Positions 14,868 to 23,555 of a DNA stretch of 64,000 bases are shown here, in pieces. The stretch is from Bradyrhizobium sp. Ec3.3 (GTDB taxonomy: Bacteria; Pseudomonadota; Alphaproteobacteria; Rhizobiales; Xanthobacteraceae): the NCBI RefSeq assembly GCF_000472925.1, contig NZ_AXAS01000033.1, positions 1 through 64,000 of the forward strand. The letters run 5' to 3'. The translations under genes were made by a program, and so were the position numbers. The notes below the pieces were generated by a model, which was not told the DNA's origin, did not search any database, and saw nothing but the letters and a program-made list of their open reading frames with translations. The stretch's first letter is position 1; every line of letters begins with the position of its first letter.

Positions 14868-16123
14868 TCCCGCGGGGCGAGGCGGTTCAATCCGCGGAGC
14901 ATGCGCCCCTGAAACTGCACGTGCCGGAGCCCGCGGTGCGCCCAGGCGGCACGCCCGATTTCTCGAACATCCGGATTCCCCGCGCAGGCCAGGTCGACCG
15001 TCCCGAAATCGACGTGGACTCCGAGGCGATCCGCGACCTCGCCTTCTCTGTCATCCGCGTGCTCAACCGCGAGGGCAAAGCAGTCGGTCCATGGGCGGGC
15101 ACACTTTCTGACAGCGAATTGCTCGAGGGCCTTCGGCACATGATGACCTTGCGCGCGTTCGATGCGCGCATGCAAATGGCGCAGCGCCAGGGCAAGACGT
15201 CTTTCTACATGCAGCATATGGGCGAAGAGGCCGTGAGCTGCGCTTTCCGCAAGGCGCTCCTGCCGGGCGACATGAATTTTCCGACCTACCGCCAGGCGGG
15301 ACTTCTGATCGCCGGTGGCTACTCGCTGGTCGACATGGCCAACCAGATCTACTCGAACACGCACGATCCCCTGAAGGGACGTCAGCTGCCCGTGATGTAT
15401 TCCTCACGGCAGCACGGCTTCTTCTCGATCTCCGGCAATCTCGCTACCCAGTACATCCAGGCTGTAGGCTGGGCGATGGCATCTGCGATCAAGAACGATA
15501 CCAAGATCGCCGTTGCGTGGATCGGCGACGGCGCAACCGCCGAGTCCGACTTCCACGCGGCGCTGGTGTTCGCTTCGACCTATCGCGCGCCGGTCGTGCT
15601 CAACATCGTCAACAATCAGTGGGCCATCTCGACCTTCCAGGGCATCGCACGCGGCGGCTCCGGCACGTTCGCGGCACGCGGTCTTGGCTTCGGCATTCCG
15701 GCGCTGCGCGTCGACGGCAACGATTACCTTGCGGTCCATGCGGTCGCGAAATGGGCCTGCGAGCGTGCACGCCGCAATCTCGGCCCGACCCTGATCGAGC
15801 ACGTGACCTATCGCGTCGGCGCGCATTCCACCTCCGACGATCCCGCGGGCTATCGGCCGAAGACGGAATCCGAGGCATGGCCGTTGGGCGATCCCGTGAT
15901 CCGGCTCAAGAACCATTTGATCGTTCGCGGTGTCTGGTCGGAGGAACGGCATAAGCAGACGGAGGCCGAGATCCTCGACACCGTGACCTCGGCACAGAAG
16001 GAGGCCGAAAGCTACGGCACGCTTCATTCCGAGCAACGTCCATCTGCGCGCGACATGTTCGAGGGCGTATTCGCGGCGATGCCGCCGCATCTGCGCCGCC
16101 AGCGCCAGGAAGCGGGAGTCTGA
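14828..16123 (+). CDS. bkdA1: Branched-chain 2-oxoacid dehydrogenase E1 subunit alpha
   Basis: 431-aa thiamine diphosphate-dependent subunit of the complex that decarboxylates the oxoacids of valine, leucine and isoleucine. Family blocks seen: FYMQHMGEEAVSCAFRKAL, NFPTYRQAGLLIAGG, the ThDP/Mg motif starting IGDGATAES and closing IVNNQWAIS, and the loop HSTSDDPAGYRP near the site phosphorylated in mitochondrial enzymes. The ~60-residue N-terminal extension before the E1 core fits the bacterial bkdA1 type. ATG 14828 follows GAGGTGAGAGGTGA, a strong ribosome-binding site inside the preceding ORF. First of four contiguous bkd genes. Confidence 0.96.
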   Translation: MPMPEPNLMRDAMIPRGEAVQSAEHAPLKLHVPEPAVRPGGTPDFSNIRIPRAGQVDRPEIDVDSEAIRDLAFSVIRVLNREGKAVGPWAGTLSDSELLEGLRHMMTLRAFDARMQMAQRQGKTSFYMQHMGEEAVSCAFRKALLPGDMNFPTYRQAGLLIAGGYSLVDMANQIYSNTHDPLKGRQLPVMYSSRQHGFFSISGNLATQYIQAVGWAMASAIKNDTKIAVAWIGDGATAESDFHAALVFASTYRAPVVLNIVNNQWAISTFQGIARGGSGTFAARGLGFGIPALRVDGNDYLAVHAVAKWACERARRNLGPTLIEHVTYRVGAHSTSDDPAGYRPKTESEAWPLGDPVIRLKNHLIVRGVWSEERHKQTEAEILDTVTSAQKEAESYGTLHSEQRPSARDMFEGVFAAMPPHLRRQRQEAGV

Positions 16124-16126
16124 AAC

Positions 16127-17140
16127 GTGCCACGGCGGACAATGATCGAAGCGATCCGGGACGCCATGGACGTGATGATGTCGCGCGATGACGATGTCGT
16201 CGTGTTCGGCGAGGACGTCGGCTATTTCGGCGGGGTATTCCGGGCAAGCCAGGGCCTGCAGGCGAAATATGGCACGAACCGTTGTTTCGATACGCCGATC
16301 AGCGAGCTCGGCATCGTCGGCATCGCCGTCGGCATGGCCGCTTACGGCCTGAAACCCTGTGTCGAAATCCAGTTCGCGGATTACATGTATCCGGCCTACG
16401 ACCAGATCGTCTCCGAGGCGGCGCGGCTGCGCTATCGCTCCAACGGCCAGTTCACCTGCCCCCTTGTGGTGCGGATGCCGACCGGTGGCGGCATTTTCGG
16501 CGGCCAGACGCATAGTCAGAGCCCGGAAGCGTTGTTCACCCATGTCTGCGGTATCAAGACGGTGGTGCCCTCGAATCCCCGCGACGCCAAGGGTCTTCTG
16601 ATCTCGGCTATCGAGGACCCCGATCCCGTGATCTTCCTCGAGCCGAAGCGGCTCTATAACGGCCCATTCGACGGCCATCATGATCGGCCGGTCACGCCAT
16701 GGTCGAAGCACGATCTCGGTGAGGTCGACGACGGACATTTTGCCATTCCGCTCGGCAGCGCCGCGATCCGCCGGCCGGGCAAAGCCGTCACCATTCTCGC
16801 CTATGGGACGATGGTGCACGTCGCCGAAACTGCGGCAACCGAAACCGGTGTCGACGCCGAGATCATCGATCTTCGCACACTGCTGCCGCTCGATCTCGAT
16901 ACCATCGAAAGCTCCGTCAAGAAGACCGGACGTTGCGTGATCGTGCACGAGGCGACACTGACCTCAGGTTTCGGTGCCGAGCTCTGCGCACTCGTTCAGA
17001 CGCGATGCTTCTATCATCTGGAAGCGCCGATCGCGCGTGTCGCCGGCTGGGACACGCCATACCCGCACGCGCAGGAATGGGACTACTTCCCCGGACCCGC
17101 GCGGATCGGCCGTGCGCTGATCGAAACGCTGGAGGCGTGA
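16127..17140 (+). CDS. bkdA2: Branched-chain 2-oxoacid dehydrogenase E1 subunit beta
   Basis: 337 aa, partner of the alpha subunit in the E1 heterotetramer. It starts at GTG 16127, four bases after the alpha stop. Blocks: DDVVVFGEDVGYFGGVFRA, FDTPISELGIVGIAVGMA, EIQFADYMYPAYDQIVSEAA, RMPTGGGIFGGQTHSQSPE, and in the C-terminal transketolase-like domain VIVHEATLTSGFGAELCAL. These are typical of E1 beta. Spacing of one base to the E2 gene shows a tight operon. Confidence 0.96.
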   Translation: MPRRTMIEAIRDAMDVMMSRDDDVVVFGEDVGYFGGVFRASQGLQAKYGTNRCFDTPISELGIVGIAVGMAAYGLKPCVEIQFADYMYPAYDQIVSEAARLRYRSNGQFTCPLVVRMPTGGGIFGGQTHSQSPEALFTHVCGIKTVVPSNPRDAKGLLISAIEDPDPVIFLEPKRLYNGPFDGHHDRPVTPWSKHDLGEVDDGHFAIPLGSAAIRRPGKAVTILAYGTMVHVAETAATETGVDAEIIDLRTLLPLDLDTIESSVKKTGRCVIVHEATLTSGFGAELCALVQTRCFYHLEAPIARVAGWDTPYPHAQEWDYFPGPARIGRALIETLEA

Positions 17141-17141
17141 G

Positions 17142-18356
17142 ATGGCGGAACGCGCCGTCAAGCTGCCCGACGTCGGCGAAGGCATCGCGGAAGCCGAACT
17201 CGTGGAATGGCACGTGAAGGTCGGCGACATCGTGCGCGAGGACGCCGTGCTCGGTGCAGTCATGACCGACAAGGCGACGGTGGAAATCCCCTCGCCCGCC
17301 GAAGGCCGCGTCATCTGGCTCGCCGGGCATGTGGGCGATGTGCTCGCCATTGGTTCGGACTTCGTTCGGCTGGAAGTTGAAGGCAAGGCCGAGCCACCGG
17401 CCGTGATGAAGACGACCAAAACAATCGCTCAACCTGCGGCCGCGACACCGCTTCAGCCCGCGGTTGCGGAACCTCCCGCCGAGCAAACCAAGCCGCTGGC
17501 TTCCCCAGCGGTCCGCTTGCGCGCGCGTGAAGCAGGCCTCGACCTGCGCCAGATACAGGGCACGGGTCCTGCCGGGCGCATCACCCATGCCGATCTCGAC
17601 GCCCATCCTGCGCACAGTTCCGTCGGTGCCGCGGCGACCACATACCTGACGAAGACCGGCGTCGAAGACATCAAGATCGCCGGTCTCCGCCGCAGGATCG
17701 CGGAGAAGATGTCGATCGCGAACTCGCGCATTCCCCACATCACCTATGTCGAGGAGATCGACGTCACCGCACTTGAGGATCTACGTGGCAAGCTTAATGG
17801 CCAGCAGCGGCCCGGCAAGTCGAAGCTGACCTTGCTGCCATTCCTCATGCGCGCGATGGTCCGCGCGATCGCCCAACAGCCGATGCTGAATGCCCATTTC
17901 GACGACGAGTCCGGCATCGTGCACCGACATGACGGCGTCCACATCGGGATCGCCACGCAGACACAAAATGGCCTGGTGGTGCCGGTGGTTCGCCATGCTG
18001 AATCGCGCGACATCTGGAGTTGTGCCACGGAGGTCGCTCGGCTCGCCGAAGCGGCTCGGACAGGCAGCGCCTCGCGCGACGAACTCAGCGGCTCGACCAT
18101 CACGATCACGTCCCTCGGGGCCATGGGCGGGCTTGCGACCACCCCAATCATCAATCATCCCGAGGTCGCGATCATCGGCGTCAACCGCATCGCCGTCCGT
18201 CCACATTGGGACGGCGCGGCCTTCGTACCGCGCCAGATGATGAACCTGTCGTCCAGCTTCGATCATCGCGTGATCGACGGTTTTGATGCCGCGCAGTTCG
18301 TGCAGCGAATCAAGACGCAGCTCGAGACGCCCGCCATGATCTTCATTGACGCATAG
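17142..18356 (+). CDS. bkdB: Branched-chain 2-oxoacid dehydrogenase E2 (dihydrolipoyl acyltransferase)
   Basis: 404 aa, the core of the complex. An N-terminal lipoyl domain has the lipoylated lysine Lys44 in VMTDKATVEIPSP. An Ala/Pro linker leads to the peripheral subunit-binding domain (about 120-155: ASPAVRLRAREAGLDL, GTGPAGRITHADL). The C-terminal catalytic domain ends SSSFDHRVIDGFDAAQFV with active-site His375 and Asp379. It transfers the branched-chain acyl group from lipoamide to CoA. The single lipoyl domain is usual for this family. It starts one base after the E1 beta stop. Confidence 0.96.
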   Translation: MAERAVKLPDVGEGIAEAELVEWHVKVGDIVREDAVLGAVMTDKATVEIPSPAEGRVIWLAGHVGDVLAIGSDFVRLEVEGKAEPPAVMKTTKTIAQPAAATPLQPAVAEPPAEQTKPLASPAVRLRAREAGLDLRQIQGTGPAGRITHADLDAHPAHSSVGAAATTYLTKTGVEDIKIAGLRRRIAEKMSIANSRIPHITYVEEIDVTALEDLRGKLNGQQRPGKSKLTLLPFLMRAMVRAIAQQPMLNAHFDDESGIVHRHDGVHIGIATQTQNGLVVPVVRHAESRDIWSCATEVARLAEAARTGSASRDELSGSTITITSLGAMGGLATTPIINHPEVAIIGVNRIAVRPHWDGAAFVPRQMMNLSSSFDHRVIDGFDAAQFVQRIKTQLETPAMIFIDA

Positions 18357-18360
18357 AGCG

Positions 18361-19758
18361 ATGAACGAGATCACCTGCAAGCTCCTTGTCATCGGCGCGG
18401 GCCCCGGCGGCTACACCTGCGCGATCCGTGCCGGCCAGCTCGGCATCGACACGATCATTGTCGAAGCTGAAAAGCCGGGTGGCACCTGTCTTAACGTCGG
18501 CTGCATTCCCTCGAAGGCGCTAATCCACGCGGCCGCCGAGTATGAAACTATTGCGCTGGCCGCGGATAGAAACAGCGTACTCGGCATTTCCACGGCGAAG
18601 CCGTCGCTCGACTTCGCCAAGACCATCGCCTGGAAAGACAATATCGTCCGGCGCCTGAACGGGGGCGTGGCCGGTCTCTTGAAGCGAGCAGGCGTCAGGC
18701 TCGTGGCCGGATATGCCCGTTTCCGGGACGGCAAGACCGTCGAAGTCGAAACGCAATCTGGCCTGCAAATGATCCGTGCCGAAACGGTGGTGATCGCGAC
18801 AGGTTCCGAACCGGTTGCGCTGCCGTTTCTTCCCTTCGGCGCCCGCGTGATCTCGTCGACCGAGGCGTTGGCGCTCACCGAAATCCCAAAGAAGCTTGTT
18901 GTTGTTGGCGGCGGCTATATCGGCCTTGAGCTCGGCACGGCATTCGCCAAGCTGGGCGCGGCCGTTACCGTGGTCGAGGCCGCACCGCGTATTCTGCCCC
19001 AATATGACGGCGACCTGAGCGATCCGGTCGCCAGGCGCTTACGAGCGCTCGGCGTCTCGGTTCTGACAGGCGCGAAGGCAAAAGCACTCGTCGCTGATGG
19101 CACGGCGCTTGAAATCGAAACCGCCGGCGGCGAGCGGAAAACGCTTGATGTCGACAAGATTCTTGTCACGGTCGGCCGCAGGCCCGCGACCTCCGGCTTT
19201 GGCCTTGAACTTCTTGATCTCGACATGGATGCCCCCTTCATCCGGATCGACGACAAATGTCGCACCTCGATGCGCGGCATCTCGGCAATCGGCGACGTCA
19301 CGGGAGACCCAATGCTCGCGCATCGTGCGATGGCGCAAGGTGAGATGGTGGCTGAGATCGTCGCTGGCCACCGCCGCGCCTGGGACCGGATTTCGATTCC
19401 TGCGATCTGCTTCACCGACCCCGAGATCGTCACCGTCGGCCTGTCACCAAGCGAGGCGGGCCAGACCGGTTTCGACATCAAGACCGACCTGTTTCCGTTC
19501 AAGGCCAATGGCCGTGCCCTGACCCTGGATCGTGAGGATGGCTTCATCCGGACCGTGGCACGCGCCGACAACCATGTCCTGCTCGGCATCCAGGGCGTCG
19601 GTGCGGGCATTGCCGAACTTTCAGCAGCCTTCAGCCTTGCGCTGGAGATGGGCGCGCGCCTCGAGGATATCGCGGGGACGATCCATGCGCACCCGACCCA
19701 AAGCGAGGGCTTCCACGAGGCCGCGCTGAAATCGCTGGGGCACGCAATTCATATTTAA
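18361..19758 (+). CDS. lpdV: Dihydrolipoyl dehydrogenase (E3) of the bkd complex
   Basis: 465-aa FAD flavoprotein that reoxidises dihydrolipoamide with NAD+. The N-terminal dinucleotide motif is VIGAGPGGYTCAIRAGQLG and the redox-active disulfide lies in GGTCLNVGCIPSKALIHAA (Cys43, Cys48). The second, NAD-binding Rossmann motif is VVGGGYIGLELGTAFAKLG, and the interface motif with the catalytic His-Glu pair is HAHPTQSEGFHEA near the C-terminus. I chose ATG 18361, just after the E2 stop; ATG 18346 inside E2 is possible. Its place as last gene of the bkd operon suggests a dedicated E3 (lpdV type). Confidence 0.95.
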   Translation: MNEITCKLLVIGAGPGGYTCAIRAGQLGIDTIIVEAEKPGGTCLNVGCIPSKALIHAAAEYETIALAADRNSVLGISTAKPSLDFAKTIAWKDNIVRRLNGGVAGLLKRAGVRLVAGYARFRDGKTVEVETQSGLQMIRAETVVIATGSEPVALPFLPFGARVISSTEALALTEIPKKLVVVGGGYIGLELGTAFAKLGAAVTVVEAAPRILPQYDGDLSDPVARRLRALGVSVLTGAKAKALVADGTALEIETAGGERKTLDVDKILVTVGRRPATSGFGLELLDLDMDAPFIRIDDKCRTSMRGISAIGDVTGDPMLAHRAMAQGEMVAEIVAGHRRAWDRISIPAICFTDPEIVTVGLSPSEAGQTGFDIKTDLFPFKANGRALTLDREDGFIRTVARADNHVLLGIQGVGAGIAELSAAFSLALEMGARLEDIAGTIHAHPTQSEGFHEAALKSLGHAIHI

Positions 19759-20077
19759 CGTACGGGCGAGGCCTCCGTGTGTGCGGCGCGCATCATGACC
19801 CATGAAGCGATCGGCCATAGCCGTCCGCAGCATGCAGACGAAGCGGTCTCGCCGAGGCCGTCTCATGTGAACGAGCCTGAGAGCCAACGCGCTGCGGCTC
19901 ATCAAAAATTGCTGATTATCCAGCAGCTTAGCTCGATGTAAAACTATCTGCAGAAGAAAGGAGTTTATGTCACTGTCAAAACTATTCAAAACTATATTGT
20001 CTCTCGATAATCGCAGATCCCGATGACGAGCTTTGACGGGGCGCCGCAACTGGCCAATCAGATCTGGTTTGATTAGG
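19759..20077. other. Intergenic stretch without a recognised gene
   Basis: After the bkd operon. No T-run terminator hairpin, RNA gene or credible coding frame was seen. The right part (about 19910-20020) is AT-richer and may hold the promoter of the DUF72 gene. Confidence 0.45.
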
Positions 20078-20935
20078 ATGAAGGCCATCCCCTCATCCGC
20101 GCGAGATCCTCCGGTGGCCAAAGCAAAAACCGCGTCGCAAAAATCGGGCAACATCTTCATCGGCATCGGCGGCTGGACTTTCGAGCCCTGGCGCGGCGTA
20201 TTCTATCCGGAGAAGCTCACGCAGGCGAAGGAGCTGTCCTATGCCGCATCGAAGCTGACCTCGATCGAGATCAACGGCACCTATTACGGCTCGCAGAAGC
20301 CGGAGAGCTTTCGCAAATGGGCCTCCGAAGTGCCGGACGGCTTCGTCTTCTCGGTCAAGGGACCGCGCTTTGCCACCAACCGGAGGGTGCTGGCGGAGGC
20401 CGGCGACTCCATCAAACGCTTCTACGATTCCGGCGTGCTGGAGCTGCGCGACCGCCTTGGCCCCGTGCTGTGGCAGTTCGCGCCGACCAAGAAGTTCGAC
20501 GGCGCCGATTTCGGCAAGTTCCTGGAGCTGTTGCCGCGCAAGCTCGATGGCCGCGCGCTGCGCCATGTGGTCGAAGTCCGGCACGACAGCTTCTGCACGC
20601 CCGACTTCGTCGCGCTGCTGCGCGAGTTTGAGACGCCCGTGGTATTCGCCGAGCACGGCAAATATCCGGCGATTGCGGACGTCGTCAGCGATTTCGTCTA
20701 TGCGCGGCTTCAGAAGGGCAATGACGAGCTGAAGACCTGCTATCCGCCCAGGGATCTCGATGCCTGGGGCAAGCGGTTTCAGGCCTGGGCCTCGGGTAGT
20801 GAACCGGATGACCTGCCGAAAGTTGACAAGGCAAAGCCCAAGAAGGAGCCGCGCGACGTGTTCGCCTATGTCATCCACGAGGGCAAGGTGCGCGCGCCGG
20901 CCGGCGCCATGGAACTGATCGCGCGGGTCGCCTGA
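20078..20935 (+). CDS. DUF72 family protein (YecE-like)
   Basis: 285 aa, TIM-barrel protein of unknown activity. Family blocks: IFIGIGGWTFEPWRGVFYP, KLTSIEINGTYYGSQKPESFRKWA, FVFSVKGPRFATNRR, and VVEVRHDSFCTPDFVALL; PPRDLDAWGKRF lies near the end. Starts at 20033, 20078 and GTG 20114 are all in frame; 20078 has AGG directly before it and 20114 begins close to the conserved domain, so the true start is uncertain. The DUF488 gene follows ten bases later. DUF72 and DUF488 genes are often neighbours, but the shared process is not known to me. Confidence 0.85.
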   Translation: MKAIPSSARDPPVAKAKTASQKSGNIFIGIGGWTFEPWRGVFYPEKLTQAKELSYAASKLTSIEINGTYYGSQKPESFRKWASEVPDGFVFSVKGPRFATNRRVLAEAGDSIKRFYDSGVLELRDRLGPVLWQFAPTKKFDGADFGKFLELLPRKLDGRALRHVVEVRHDSFCTPDFVALLREFETPVVFAEHGKYPAIADVVSDFVYARLQKGNDELKTCYPPRDLDAWGKRFQAWASGSEPDDLPKVDKAKPKKEPRDVFAYVIHEGKVRAPAGAMELIARVA

Positions 20936-20944
20936 GGTTTTGGC

Positions 20945-21406
20945 ATGGCCAAAGCGAAAAAGCTCTTCACCATCGGCTATGAGCAGACACCGCCCAAGGC
21001 GGTGCTGGACGAGCTCGAGCATGCCGGCGTCAAGCTGCTGGTCGACGTGCGCGCGGTGACGTCGTCGCGCCGGCCGGGCTTTTCCAAGAAGCAGCTCGCG
21101 GCGGGGCTCGACGAGCGCGGCATCGCCTATGTCCACCTCGCGGCCCTCGGCACGCCCAAAGAAGGGCGGCTCGCCGCGCGCAGCGGCGAGTATGCGGTGC
21201 TCGAGAAGATCTACTCAAAGCACCTGAAGACGCCGCAGGCCAAGGAAGAGCTCGACGAATTGTCTGCGCTGGTGAAGAAGGCGGGTCCAGTCTGCCTGCT
21301 CTGCTACGAGCGCGACCACACTCACTGCCATCGCCAGATGATCGCCGAGATCATCGAGGAGCGCGACGGGGTGAAGGTGGAGAATTTGGTGGGACGGCAG
21401 ATTTGA
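20945..21406 (+). CDS. DUF488 family protein
   Basis: 153 aa. KLFTIGYEQTPPKAVLDELEHAGVKLLVDVRAV opens the domain, then SSRRPGFSKKQLAAGL and IAYVHLAALGTP. The hallmark Cys/His segment CLLCYERDHTHCHRQMIAE lies near residue 120-135. The Cys-His cluster suggests a metal or a catalytic site, but no activity is established. It follows the DUF72 gene and precedes a palindromic repeat, which separates it from the convergent PhzF-like gene. Confidence 0.88.
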   Translation: MAKAKKLFTIGYEQTPPKAVLDELEHAGVKLLVDVRAVTSSRRPGFSKKQLAAGLDERGIAYVHLAALGTPKEGRLAARSGEYAVLEKIYSKHLKTPQAKEELDELSALVKKAGPVCLLCYERDHTHCHRQMIAEIIEERDGVKVENLVGRQI

Positions 21407-21425
21407 CCGCCATTCCACTCTGGCT

Positions 21426-21530
21426 GTCATTCCGGGGCGCGACGAAGTCGCGAGCCCGGAATCCATTCATCCGCGAACTCTGCGGCCCGATGGATTCCGG
21501 GCTCAGGGCTTCGCGCTGCCCCGGAATGAC
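21426..21530. repeat. Intergenic palindromic repeat, GTCATTCCGGGGC family
   Basis: 105-bp imperfect palindrome with ends GTCATTCCGGGGC and GCCCCGGAATGAC, a side hairpin GCGAC-GAA-GTCGC, and inner arms GAGCCCGGAATCCAT / ATGGATTCCGGGCTC. It lies between convergent genes. The ends are the same as those of the GIY-YIG element at 283-717. Confidence 0.93.
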
Positions 21531-21543
21531 GAGTTGAGAGAGC

Positions 21544-22458
21544 TTAGCCCTCCGCCGCCAAGCGGAACGTTCCTTCCATCATCTGCACGCACTGGCCGCC
21601 GACGTGAGAGGACAGCAGCGCGCCGTTCTGTTTCACCACGCGCGTCAGCAGGATGCTCGGCCTGCCCATGTCAAAGCCCTGGCCGATCGTGAGCTTCAGC
21701 TCACCGTCGCGCTGGGGATCGAGATCGGCAAACAAGGCGGCCGCGGCGACCGTGGCACTGCCGGTTGCGGGGTCCTCGATCAGGCCGCTGGCGCCGGGGA
21801 AGAACATCCGCGCCTGGAGATCACAAGGTTTCTCCGCCGCTGGCACGTCGCGCGTGTAGAAATAAACCGCGAAGGCGCCGTCGCGCGGCAACACCCGGCC
21901 AAACGCGGCAGCGTCGGGCTTCGCCCGTCGTACTGCATCGCGCGAGCGCACTTCCGCCACCACGAACGGCGTTCCGACGCCGACGACCTGCGGCGCATGG
22001 CGATCGATCTTAATGTCATTCGCAGTCAATGAGATGCAGGCCGCGACGTCCTCGGCCGAAAGCTGCGCGAAGCGCGACAGCGGCTGCGGCGCGGTGAGCT
22101 CGGTGCTAACCACGCGGCCCTGCTCCCTAAAAATGTCGACCGCCACGAGCCCTGCCTTCTCTTCGAATAGCAGGCGCGACTTCGGCTCCTTCGCGAGGCT
22201 CGCTAGCACGAAGGAAGTGCCGACATTGGGATGACCGGCGAAGGGAATTTCCCTCACCGGCGTGAAGATGCGCACCTCCGCATCATTGGCCTTGTCGCGC
22301 GGCGGCAGCACGAAGGTGGTCTCGGAATAGTTGAACTCGGTCGCGATCGCCTGCATCTGCTGCGTCGACAGCCCGCCGGCATCGAGCACGACGGCAAGCT
22401 GGTTGCCGCCGAAGGCGCGGTTGGTGAACACGTCGACGGTGATGTAGCGGCGTTGCAT
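21544..22458 (-). CDS. PhzF family phenazine biosynthesis-like protein
   Basis: 304 aa with the double hot-dog-like PhzF fold. RRYITVDVFTNRAFGGNQLAVVLDA starts the domain; EFNYSETTFVLPP carries the conserved catalytic Glu. REIPFAGHPNVGTSFVLA and EDPATGSATVAAAALFAD are the two family signatures. Members isomerise or epimerise small metabolites; most are not involved in phenazines. ATG 22458 follows GGGAAG; six more residues are open upstream. It stands alone, with palindromic repeats on both sides. The substrate is unknown. Confidence 0.92.
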   Translation of the reverse strand: MQRRYITVDVFTNRAFGGNQLAVVLDAGGLSTQQMQAIATEFNYSETTFVLPPRDKANDAEVRIFTPVREIPFAGHPNVGTSFVLASLAKEPKSRLLFEEKAGLVAVDIFREQGRVVSTELTAPQPLSRFAQLSAEDVAACISLTANDIKIDRHAPQVVGVGTPFVVAEVRSRDAVRRAKPDAAAFGRVLPRDGAFAVYFYTRDVPAAEKPCDLQARMFFPGASGLIEDPATGSATVAAAALFADLDPQRDGELKLTIGQGFDMGRPSILLTRVVKQNGALLSSHVGGQCVQMMEGTFRLAAEG

Positions 22459-22584
22459 CTTTCTTCCCTCACGCAAAGTGCAGCCTCAACCAGCTGCATC
22501 GGCCTGCATGTTACAGGCCGACACCAGCAGCCGTCATGCCCCAAAACTCGGAGCACTCGGTGCAATCGCGCGAGATTCTTCTTT

Positions 22585-22633
22585 GAGCATGATCTCTTCG
22601 GAAAACCGCTTCACACTTTTCCGGATCATGCTC
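22585..22633. repeat. 49-bp palindromic intergenic repeat (GAGCATGATC family)
   Basis: Arms GAGCATGATC / GATCATGCTC and inner CGGAAAA / TTTTCCG, with centre CCGCTTCACAC. From memory this sequence type recurs between genes in Bradyrhizobium and relatives. Its right end touches the stop codon of the amidohydrolase gene, so it may act as a 3' hairpin for that transcript. Confidence 0.85.
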
Positions 22634-23532
22634 TAGAAGCGGAAGAGTGGTCGCGGCGAGGCAAGCACCTGCGCGCGCTCGTCCTTATCCGTGACGAGCT
22701 CGTCGAGGAAGCGGCGGTTCTTCTCGTAGACCTGCGTCGCCTCGAACTGTGTGTGCGGCCAGTCGCTGCCCCACAACAGACGGTCGAGACCGTAAGCTGT
22801 GCGCAGCGGCGGGTACGCTTCCTTCGCAAAACTCTCGCCGGCCGCACCGTTGCGGTACGGCGCGGAGATCTTGACCCAGACGTTTCTGGTCGCACCCAGC
22901 TTCAGCACCGACTGGAAGCCGGGATCGGCGACGCCGAGTTTTGGATCGGGCAGCGTGAAGTGATCGAGCACGACGGTGATGCCGCGATCGAGAAGCTGCG
23001 GCGCGAGCGCTGCAAGATCGGAAGCGTTGCGCTGGATCTCGACCTGCCAGCCCAGCGATTTGACCGATGCCAGCAGCGCCTTCCATTCTGGCGCAGCGAG
23101 ATCCGGCAAGGGCTGGCCGACGAGGTTGAGACGGATGCCGACGACGCCGGCGCGGTCGAGCGTGGCAAGCTCCTCGGCAGGAACTGCGGGATCGACGACG
23201 GCGATGCCGCGCAGCCGGCCGCCGGTCGCCTTCAGGCATTCGACGAGATAGGAATTGTCAGTGCCGAGAAAGCTTGGTTGCACCAGCACGCCGTTGGTCA
23301 TGCCATTGCGATCGAGCTGTTGCAGATAGAGATCGAGCGGCGCGTCATAGTCCGGCGCATAACGCCGGCCGGTCGCAAGCTTGAGGCCACGGTGAAAGAC
23401 GTGGGCGTGTGTGTCGATCGTAGGCATGGTCACCTCACCCACCGCCCTGCCCGCAGCCGCGGTCACCGCCACAAGGGCGGCAGCGCCCGCGCCGAATTGA
23501 CGGCGCGTCAGGCAGTGTTCGCTTGTCGTCAT
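22633..23532 (-). CDS. Tat-exported amidohydrolase (2-pyrone-4,6-dicarboxylate hydrolase-like)
   Basis: 299 aa. The N-terminus CLTRRQFGAGAAALVAVTAAAGRAVG has the twin-arginine motif and hydrophobic stretch of a Tat signal. The TIM-barrel domain of the amidohydrolase_2 family starts TIDTHAHVFHRGL (metal-binding HxH). It continues with NGVLVQPSFLGTDN, VGIRLNLVGQPLP and VLDHFTLPDP, and ends LLWGSDWPHTQFE with the catalytic Asp. Relatives open lactones such as 2-pyrone-4,6-dicarboxylate. Export by Tat is unusual for the family. It sits in a probable operon with an MFS transporter (start 24803) and a GntR regulator, a catabolic arrangement; the substrate is unknown. Confidence 0.88.
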   Translation of the reverse strand: MTTSEHCLTRRQFGAGAAALVAVTAAAGRAVGEVTMPTIDTHAHVFHRGLKLATGRRYAPDYDAPLDLYLQQLDRNGMTNGVLVQPSFLGTDNSYLVECLKATGGRLRGIAVVDPAVPAEELATLDRAGVVGIRLNLVGQPLPDLAAPEWKALLASVKSLGWQVEIQRNASDLAALAPQLLDRGITVVLDHFTLPDPKLGVADPGFQSVLKLGATRNVWVKISAPYRNGAAGESFAKEAYPPLRTAYGLDRLLWGSDWPHTQFEATQVYEKNRRFLDELVTDKDERAQVLASPRPLFRF

Positions 23533-23555
23533 GTTCGTTACTCCACATTCGCAGG

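Noticed and set aside
15404..16948. 514-codon minus-strand frame
   Set aside because: Antisense to the certain E1 alpha and E1 beta genes; no family features.
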